From the NCBI GenBank assembly GCA_023055505.1, contig JALIRH010000036.1, positions 1,426,001 to 1,490,000 of the forward strand: DNA of 64,000 nt, written 5' to 3'. This document shows positions 57,171-64,000 of the stretch, in pieces; position 1 is the stretch's first letter, and each line of letters starts with the position of its first letter. The notes under the pieces are model-generated. The model was given only the letters and a program-made list of their open reading frames with translations, searched no databases and had not been told where the DNA came from. The DNA is from Callipepla californica brunnescens. Taxonomy: Eukaryota > Chordata > Aves > Galliformes > Odontophoridae. The translations under genes were made by a program, and so were the position numbers.

Positions 57171-57363
57171 CACCTCACCCCAAATAACAGAGAGCCCTCA
57201 GTCCCGCCCTACTTGTGTCCACAGAGGAGTGGGAAAGTCTCTTTTTGACCCCTTAAAAGCCCTGCATATGTGCTTTGCTGATGCTTAAGGGCTCTCTGAG
57301 GCTTTTTCCACATTTCTGATGTTCTCAGCCTCTTTACTGATTTGGGATTGAGAGTACTGCAGT

Positions 57364-57911
57364 GGGATATTTGGAATGAGGGATGCTATAATCGGATATT
57401 TGGGGCAAGAGATGCTGTTAACGGGATATTTGGGGTAAGGGGTGCTGTAACGGGATATTTGGGACGAGGGATGCTTTAATGGGATATTTTGGGTAAGAGA
57501 TGCTGTTAACGGGATATTTGGGGTAAGGGGTGCTGTAACAGGATTTTTGGGACAAGGGTTGCTCTAACAGGAAATATATGGGACAAGGGATGCTATAACG
57601 GGATGTTTGGGACAAGAGATACTGTTAACGAGATATTTGGGGTAAGGGGATGCAGTAACAGGATATTTGGCTTAAGGGTTGCTGTAACAGGATGTTTGGG
57701 ACAAGGGATGCTATAAGAGGATGCTTGGGATAAAGGATGCTTTAACAGAATATGTGGGACAAGGGATGCTGTAACGGGATTTTGGGGACAAGGTATGCTC
57801 TACCATGATGTTTGGGATAAGGGTGCTGTAACAGGGCATATTTGGGATAGGGGATGCTACAATGGGCTGTTTGTGGTTAAGGATGCTGTAAATGGGATAT
57901 CTGTGATCCGA
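57364..57911 (+). repeat. 29-bp minisatellite, about 19 units, with trimer sub-structure
   Basis: Units follow GGGATATTTGGGGTAAGGG then GTGCTGTAAC (29 bp). Variants GAGATGCTGTTAAC, GGGGTGCTGTAAC and a GACGAGGGAT/GACAAGGG type alternate, so the first units form a trimer of about 88 bp that is repeated at least twice (57393-57480 and following). The array becomes more irregular at its 3' end (after 57780). No spacers between units, so it is not a CRISPR array, and there is no ORF of note. Confidence 0.5.
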
Positions 57912-58847
57912 GAACCAAAACTGGAGGAAAATGCAGGTTCCTATGTAGCACAGCCATCCCTGTGTAATGAAATGAGCTGTGGGGGGGGAAACAGTTCATT
58001 TTAGGAAACTGTCTCTTCACTTTTGTGTTGTAATAGCATTGCCCCTAATGTAGTAACGCTGTTGTAGAATCCGGCCCAGCGCTGCTATTCTCACACAGAA
58101 GCAGGCACCAGTGTGCTGTGTTTTCCTCCTCCCTCGCCTGCAGTCGTCTCACCCAGAATTTCAAGACAGATTTTGGAGGTTAAAACTTCCCCGCGGAGCC
58201 CAGATTGTTTCCCTCTCAGTTGTCATCTCGGGACGGTTCTGTTTGCTTTCAGATCGCATCAAATATTTGGATTCCTGCGGGGACTGCGGTGGGAGGGTGA
58301 ATCTCTCTCACACACACACACACACACGGAGGAAAAAATAAAATGAAAATCTTTTCAAAAAAGGGCTTTTTTAGCATTTTGGTGTGTGCTGATCTGCAGC
58401 GTAGCTCTGCTCCTTTGCAGCCCCTACCTGTTGTGTTTGTGTGTGTACATCAGCGTTGCACTGAGTTGGCTGCGTTGTGTTTGCTCCTTTGTTGCTTTTC
58501 ATTCCAGATCCCCACGTTGCCGTGGTTGTTTTTGCTGTTATTGGCCTTATCTCCCCAACAGAATAATATTATTGCTGGGGAGTTGCCCGGCGCAGGGCAG
58601 AGCTATGGAGGGTGCATGACGTGAAGATGTCTGCAAGGAAACAGCGGGGAAAAAAACATCATTTAAAGTAATGAGTTGAAATTCCTCCAGCAAGCACCAC
58701 TGCTGCATCTGATGGAGTTTGCAAACAATGCTGTGTTTTCCCCCTCTCTTACTGCATCGCTCTGCTTCCTTGCATGCTCTTCTTTTCCTGGATGCAATTT
58801 TCAGCTGCAGCACAGAGCACGTCCTATGGGGATCTGATGCTGAGCTC
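57912..58847. other. Unique intronic DNA with CA microsatellite
   Basis: (CA)n at 58309-58327. No exon or repeat otherwise. Confidence 0.5.
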
Positions 58848-58984
58848 AGCCCCTGCACCCTGAGCCCCTCCTGCACCCTGAGCCCCTCCTGCACCCTGAG
58901 CCCTCCTGTACCCTGATCCCTCCTGCACCCTGAGCCCTCCTGCACCCTGATCCCTCCTGCACCCTGAGCCCCTCCTGCACCCTG
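58848..58984. repeat. 17-18 bp minisatellite, eight units
   Basis: Units CCTCCTGCACCCTGAGCC and shorter CTCCTGCACCCTGATC alternate, giving a degenerate 35-bp dimer in the second half. Confidence 0.5.
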
Positions 58985-60879
58985 CTCTTGCTGCGAGCTT
59001 TGCTGGTGCTTCCACAGCTCCGTTTTAATTCGATCTTATTGTTCTGCTTCTCCGAGTGCCCGGTGCGAAGCGCTGATAACTTTGTCGGAGCCGCTGCCTG
59101 CCAGCTCCATTAATAAAAACCTGTCACTTTTATTAACTTTGCAATCTAGTGCATCACTTAATTCCAGGCAGGCACTGACCGCAGCACTCCGAGCTCTACG
59201 CAGCTCTTTCTGTCTTGGTGCAAGGCAGCCGTGCAGGCGCACGCATGGCACCTCCGTTGTTTGCTGCAAGGGGGTGGGTGTCTCTGAAAAGCACATTTTG
59301 GGGTTGCACAGCGTTGCTCAGGATCAGCAGTTCCCCCACTAAGGTTTGTTGGGTGGGCAAAGCAAGGTGCAGGTGAGGTGGCATCCCCTTGTCCTTGCTG
59401 CAGGCTCTGCTGGGCTGGATGGAAGTGGTGTGACCCCACAGGGCTTTCCCTGAGCATTCCTCCCTGCCAGAACCCAGGCTGCTCCAACTCCTGGTAGATG
59501 CCTACAGAAGGCACTGCCACTGTTTGTCTCCAATGCCTTGGTGGAGGGTTTTGTTTGGAGAAAGATCCCGGTGCTGGGGATGATGTTGTAATGAAGAGAT
59601 GGAACTCCAAACCCTTGTGTACTCCAAATAGGTAGAGCTTCCAAACACATGGTGGCTTTTCTTTTACGGCAGAGTATGAAAAGCACGGGGTGATCATTTG
59701 ATGCACGGAGTGGAAGCATACTACTTAGGGGCAAGGGAAGGTGAAACTTCTCCATGTACCCTGATTTCTTTCTCAAAAGCACATCTGTAAGACCAGAGAT
59801 GCCTCTGGGGTCCTTTGGAGAGGAGCATTCTTTGGGATGGATTGGAAGGATTGCTCTGGGATCTTCTAGGAGCACGCAGAAGATCCCAGTGGATCCCGTT
59901 GCATTTGTGCCCGATGTGCTCTCAGCCTGAAGCACCCCATCAGCAATTAGTTTTTTGGCTGATGCCTCAAGAAGGTTCACAAATGAATAAATCAAACCTG
60001 AAGCACTCAGGCATGAGCCAGCTTGTTAAATGAGTGCCAGCCCTGCAAACGTCAGGTTGGGTGGCACTTCCCACCTCTGGCCTGTCCAGCTCTGTGCAGG
60101 TTGATCGTTGGCTTTTTAGCAGTGAGGAAGCAGCCTGTGTCATGCCTTCCATCTCTGTGCTGCACTGCAGTTATTTTTATCTGTTATATATTGTTCTCGA
60201 TGGAATTATTCTGCCCCCAGCCTGCAGATAAGGGCTGTTGCTAAACGAGTGTCAGCTTTTCCTTGAAGGTTATATCGCTGCCTTGCAGGCTGCTGAGTGA
60301 GGACATGCTTTCTGCTTTCCCTCTGCATCCTCCTGGGCAGTGTTGGTGTTTTCAGGTGCTTCCAGCAGCTTGTAACACCCCTTGGAGCAGTGCGAGGTGG
60401 CAGTGAGGGTGGATTTGGGGCTCCATGGGGCTGTCTCTCTCTTGTGGGTGCTCTGCTTAACAAACAGCAGCTTTTCAGAAGCCATTTACTCTTCCTTTTA
60501 ATTATTCAGCTCGCCTGTTTTGCATTTTGGTTTAAGTGCAGCTAATAGGCTTTGTTGGAGGAGGCTCTGACCTCAGTGGTCCCTCCCTGGAGGAGCCCAC
60601 ATGGTGACTGACCAGCTGATCACTTTGACTCATTATCTCACATCTTTCTCCAGCTGATGGATGGCTCTGGATTGATTTATGAACATCAGTGGACGGGTGC
60701 AGCAGACAGGAGGGGAACATGGGATCTCGCAGCCCTGGGCTTTGTGTGGACCCATATGGCAAAGCAGAGTAACACCAGCCACCATGTCTGCTCTGCTGTG
60801 GTTTCTGCAGATAACTCCCCATGGTCTTGTAACATTGTTTTGAGTCTTGTGCACATGTGCAAACCTCGTTGCTTTGTGT
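58985..60879. other. Unique intronic DNA
   Basis: 59020-59160 and 60150-60260 are AT-leaning and repeat-free (GTTATATATTGTTCTCGATG, TTAATAAAAACCTGTCAC) and might be conserved. The 218-codon reverse ORF at 59339-59995 has no recognisable family. Confidence 0.5.
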
Positions 60880-61222
60880 GGTTGATGGTTGGACTAGGTG
60901 ACCTGGTGGCTGGACTAGGTTCGTTGACTAGGGGATCTGATGGTTGGACTAGGTTGGTTGGACTAGGGGATCTGATGGTTGGACTATATGACCTGGTGGG
61001 TAGACTAGGTGACCTAATAGCTGGACTAGGTCACCAGGTGGTTGGACTAGGTTGGTTGGACTAGGTGACCTGATAGCTGGACTGGGTCACCAGGTGGTTG
61101 GACTAGGTTGGTTGGACTAGGTGACCTGATAGCTGGACTAGGTCACCAGGTGGTGGGACTAGGTTGGTTGGACTAGGTGATCTTAGCAATCTTTTCCAAC
61201 CTTAACAATTGATGATTCTGTA
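60880..61222 (+). repeat. Minisatellite grown from a CR1 tail (56-bp higher-order unit)
   Basis: About 15 sub-units of 14-22 bp built on GTTGGACTAGGTGACCTG. The last part is organised in a 56-bp unit (CTGGACTAGGTCACCAGGTG, then GTTGGACTAGGTTG, then GTTGGACTAGGTGACCTG plus ATAG), present about three times. The array ends in a genuine CR1 tail (GATCTTAGCAATCTTTTCCA), showing that the unit came from the GGTTGGACTAGGTGATCTT part of CR1. Confidence 0.5.
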
Positions 61223-62081
61223 TCCTGCTGGGAGGAATGAGGCCACCCCATCGGTTGTGTTGGGTCTGCACCCAGCTGCAACACCTGGTCCCAGGATGAT
61301 GATAGGGGATGGCATTGAGAGTTGGTATTGTCAGGGGTAATTTGTGCTAGCTACCACCTCATGTGTGGTAGCTTGGGTTGGAAGGGATCCCAAGGACCAT
61401 TAAGTTGTGCTGACGTGGTTAATGAAGAGGGATCGCTAGAAATTTTTATTTGAAACTTTTAGGAATCTGAATGAAATATATTAAAAACAAATAAATTAAA
61501 AAAGCAGCAGCATCTGGTTAGTGAAGATAGTATCCATATTTGGAATAGAGCTGCCAACCTTCAACTCCATTAAAATCACAGATGCAGTGGAGGATGCAAA
61601 CGAGCCTGGTGCTCTCCAAAACAGGGACACATCTTTTCATACGTGTGTGTGGTTCACTTCTGTGAGTGATGTTCACTTCTGCCATTTCCACACGTGCAGA
61701 TGGTCCCATGCAGACGTTCGCAGGAGCGCAGCCTCGGTGCGTAGGAACTTAATGGCACGTTGCTTCTTAGAGATGGCCTGTTGAGTGTGGTGGTTCAGCA
61801 GCCGCTTTATCGCCTCTTTGCAGGAGTTGTGCAATTTCTTTGTCGTCATATATGGTAATGTATGCACTGCAGCACGGCGTGGGGCGAGATTTAATGAATA
61901 ATGGAAAACCCAGAGTAATGCTGAATCTATATTGGCCATGCTTTTTCCCCAGCAGCTATCTTTAAAAGGAAGATATTAATTCTGGGGGTTCAGAGCTGTT
62001 TGAGAGCGTCGCTGTCTCTACAGCAGGTGAAGTTTGTCGCAAAGCTGCAGTCAACTGTTTGCCAGCACGGGGGTTGCAAGA
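61223..62081. other. Unique intronic DNA with candidate conserved block and a CR1 remnant
   Basis: A 40-bp antisense CR1 remnant lies at 61366-61405 (GCTTGGGTTGGAAGGGATCC). 61430-61510 is AT-rich (AATATATTAAAAACAAATAA). 61770-61960 is repeat-free with GCTTTATCGCCTCTTTGCAG and GAGATTTAATGAATAATGG; candidate regulatory element. Confidence 0.5.
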
Positions 62082-62268
62082 CATAGAATCACCAAGGTTG
62101 AAAAGGACCTACAAGATCATCCAGTCCAACCATCCACCTACTACCAGTCATTCTCACTAAGCCATGTCCCTCAACACAACATCCAAACGTTCCTTGAATA
62201 CCTCCAGTGTTGGTGACTCCACCACCTCCCTGTGCAGCCCATTCCAGCACCTGACCACTTTCATTTTC
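62082..62268 (-). mobile_element. CR1 3' fragment
   Basis: ACATAGAATCACCAAGGTTG, CATTCTCACTAAGCCATGTC, and CAGCCCATTCCAGCACCTGA. Confidence 0.5.
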
Positions 62269-62354
62269 TGCCATTGCAATGACCACTTTGTGTCCCTGAT
62301 TTGGGCTCCGGGAGATTCACAACACGACCTAGCAAAAACGTTCCCAAGGTTGTG

Positions 62355-62514
62355 CTGGTTGTTGGTTGGACTTGATGATCTTAGAGGTCTTTCCCAGCCT
62401 TAACAGATCCGTGGTTGTGTGTTGCAATGACATGGTTAGTGGGCATGGTGGTGATGGGTTGACAATTGGACTTGATAATCTTGGAGGTCTTTTCCAACCT
62501 TAACGATTCTGTGA
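62355..62514 (+). mobile_element. CR1 tails in tandem (two copies)
   Basis: GGTTGGACTTGATGATCTTA with TCTTTCCCAGCCTTAACAGA, then GACATGGTTAGTGGGCATGG and a second tail ending TTTTCCAACCTTAACGATTC. Confidence 0.5.
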
Positions 62515-63065
62515 ATTCTTTCTTTCCTGCCTTCCTTCCCCAGATGCTGTCTGTGAATGCTAATTAGGGTGGATAATTTCTGTTTGTTTTCATTTTTTTG
62601 CTTTAACCAAATCCCTCCTATTTTGATCTGTATCATTTATTTCCGCGGGCCATTATCTGAGTGTCATTACAGTGTTTTAGCGCCTGAATGAAAACATCAC
62701 GAAGGAAGCCAGAAGTTGTTAGGCACAACATTCTGTGATAACAACCATAATTCTCGTGATTAAAACAAACAAAGAAAAAAAAAAAAAAAGGAGAGAGAGG
62801 AAAAAAATAAGAAGTGTGATGAGTTCAGGAAAGAGAACAAATGGAGCTGTCGTCGTGAAGTGGCACTGTGATGTTCATCCTCTGTGGTCACCAATGCAGT
62901 AATGAGGAGTTCTGCAAGTGATTGTCAGTGGGGAGGGCTGGGGGTAAAAGCTGCTTTTTGTCTCTTTACGTGGATTTTTTGATTTCTGGTTTTGTTTTTT
63001 TTTTAAGAATGGGAAGAGCTATGTTCTCGTCCTGGGTAGGGTTGTGATGATGTTTCACTGAATGA
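62515..63065. other. Unique intronic DNA with candidate conserved block
   Basis: 62640-62770 is repeat-free (GGGCCATTATCTGAGTGTCA, GATAACAACCATAATTCTCG). A15 at 62775-62789. No exon recognised. Confidence 0.5.
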
Positions 63066-63136
63066 GGTGGTTTGGGGGCATGGTGGTGTTGGCTTGATGA
63101 TCTTAGTGGTCCTTTCCAACCCGAATGATGCTATAG
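63066..63136 (+). mobile_element. CR1 tail fragment
   Basis: GGGGGCATGGTGGTGTTGGC, then GTGGTCCTTTCCAACCCGAA. Confidence 0.5.
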
Positions 63137-63184
63137 AAGGCAAGGTTTGGATTTTTTGTGCTCTGAGCAGTCCTAGCAGTGGAT

Positions 63185-63342
63185 ATTGGGAGCGTTCCTT
63201 CTCCAAAGAGCAGTAATGCATTGGCACGTTGGGGTGGTGGGGTCAGCATCCCTGGAGGTGTTCCATGTGGAGATGTGGCACTGAGGGATGCAGTCAGTGG
63301 GCACGGTGGGGTTAGGTTGGACTTGACGATCCCAGAGGTCTT
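63185..63342 (+). mobile_element. CR1 3' fragment lacking the terminal octamers
   Basis: CTTCTCCAAAGAGCAGTAAT, GGTGTTCCATGTGGAGATGT, and TTGGACTTGACGATCCCAGA, breaking off at GGTCTT. Confidence 0.5.
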
Positions 63343-63596
63343 AAGCAAGCAAAGCTTGTTTTGAAGCCTCTCCTTGATGCTTTTATTTTTATGGTAGCAA
63401 TGTAATCCAACAGGAAAAGAAACTGAAACCGGTGCTGGGTTTTCCCCTGCCAGCCCTATCCTGTGCCCCTGTGTTGTAGCTGCATTTCATCAGCCACTGT
63501 CCTCAGGTGGTCCTGGAGGATCAGCCCATGGGCGAAGGTCACGGTGTGCGGGGCTGTGGGAGCAGGTGTGGGTTGGGCTCTTCAGCCCAGCCTTGG
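63343..63596. other. Unique intronic DNA
   Basis: Nothing recognised. Confidence 0.5.
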
Positions 63597-63690
63597 ATCA
63601 CAGAGTCATCAGGGTTAGAAAAGACCTCTCAGATCACCAGCTCAGCCCACCCTCACCGTGCCCACTAAGCATGTCCTGAGGGACACGAAG
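63597..63690 (-). mobile_element. CR1 tail fragment
   Basis: ATCACAGAGTCATCAGGGTT, AAAAGACCTCTCAGATCACC, and TGCCCACTAAGCATGTCCTG. Confidence 0.5.
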
Positions 63691-64000
63691 GATGCGAGAA
63701 AACTTAGTGGTGATGTCCCAGGCTTCATTTCCCTGTTGTATTTCCAGCAGCAGTGCGAGACGCTTTGCCACATCCCCTTAACCATCCTCCGTGCTGAAGC
63801 AACCCCACAAGCCAGTCCGATAAAATTAAACCCCACTGCACTACGGGAACACCAACATCTTCCCGTGGTGCGGATAGCCAGCCCTCCCGTGCCTCAGTTT
63901 CCCCACCCAGCTCTTCCTTTCCTCCTCCTTTCGGGGCCTTTTCCCTTCCTTCACGTTCCTGCCGGGCTGGGACAAGCCACTCCTCCGGCGGGTGACATCA
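63691..64000. other. Unique intronic DNA, pyrimidine-rich at the end
   Basis: 63900-63960 is a C/T-rich stretch (CTCTTCCTTTCCTCCTCC). No exon seen before the window ends. Confidence 0.5.

Larger units (their letters stand above)
27071..64000 (+). other. KAZN: Large intron of KAZN (open at the window end)
   Basis: No sequence matching the next kazrin segment (LLREEVSRLQEEV, as I recall it from mammals) was seen in any + strand frame to 64000, so the whole stretch is inferred to be one intron. KAZN has very long introns in mammals, which fits. The intron holds CR1 fragments, one LTR-like element, minisatellites and candidate conserved blocks. Confidence 0.5.

Noticed and set aside
57364..57911. 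CRISPR-like array (29-bp repeats)
   Set aside because: Units are contiguous without spacers, they diverge from each other, and the DNA is vertebrate; it is a minisatellite.
27071..64000. A second kazrin exon (LLREEV...LQEEV coiled-coil segment)
   Set aside because: Searched by eye in the + strand translations; nothing resembling it was seen, so the intron is taken to extend past the window. A faint or very small exon could have been missed.
1..64000. Strand bias of CR1 fragments relative to the gene
   Set aside because: Roughly 32 sense to 22 antisense fragments by my count; tail arrays and split copies make the count soft, and the difference is not convincing.
1..64000. tRNA, rRNA or small RNA genes
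   Set aside because: No cloverleaf with A/B box spacing, no rRNA-like core and no convincing snRNA-type sequence was noticed. A covariance-model search would be needed to exclude small ncRNAs.

Overview
The window is bird nuclear genomic DNA, most likely from a landfowl (Galliformes). The main evidence is more than fifty fragments of the avian non-LTR retrotransposon CR1 in both orientations. Their hallmarks are the 3' tails reading TTTTCCAACCTTAATGATTC on the + strand, or the complement on the - strand. The species call is an inference from repeat type and sequence style only. There are no bacterial features: no operons, ribosome binding sites or dense ORFs.

Only one protein-coding exon is supported. 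It lies at 26902-27070 on the + strand and encodes the N-terminal coiled-coil start of kazrin (KAZN), with the core MMDDNRQLALRIDGAL followed by a RAEL...RRLAEL segment. It has a clear splice acceptor and donor and sits in a CpG-rich island (about 26905-27345). No second kazrin exon was found, so 27071-64000 reads as the first part of a large intron. 1-26901 is either an upstream intron or upstream flank, depending on whether an exon further 5' is used. Kazrin is known as a cytoplasmic scaffold of coiled-coil and SAM domains linked to desmosomes, the cytoskeleton and endosomes; only its N-terminal coiled coil is represented here.

Layout: 1-24.7 kb is unique, often AT-rich non-coding DNA peppered with CR1 fragments, plus two copies of an LTR-like element (3136-3450 and 7124-7403, the second inserted inside a CR1). 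At 24.70-24.89 kb there are G-run tracts. From 25.03 to 26.90 kb lies a C-rich satellite with a unit of about 31 bp and a higher-order period of about 190 bp; it runs straight into the kazrin splice acceptor. A second C-rich array follows the exon at 27.4-27.9 kb. From 28 to 64 kb is intronic DNA with CR1 fragments, a third LTR-like copy (29444-29768), several tandemly repeated CR1 tails, and minisatellites at 39.6-40.05, 57.36-57.91, 58.85-58.98 and 60.88-61.22 kb.

Several AT-rich blocks free of recognisable repeats and rich in homeodomain-, SOX- or POU-like motifs are listed as candidate intronic enhancers. These are weak calls, because conservation cannot be tested here. The long ORFs over the C-rich arrays are low-complexity artefacts. 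Coordinates of repeat fragments are approximate (about +/-15 bp) unless terminal motifs are described.

[Form note: the original answer gave no feature confidence values; 0.5 is a uniform placeholder required by the schema, not an estimate.]
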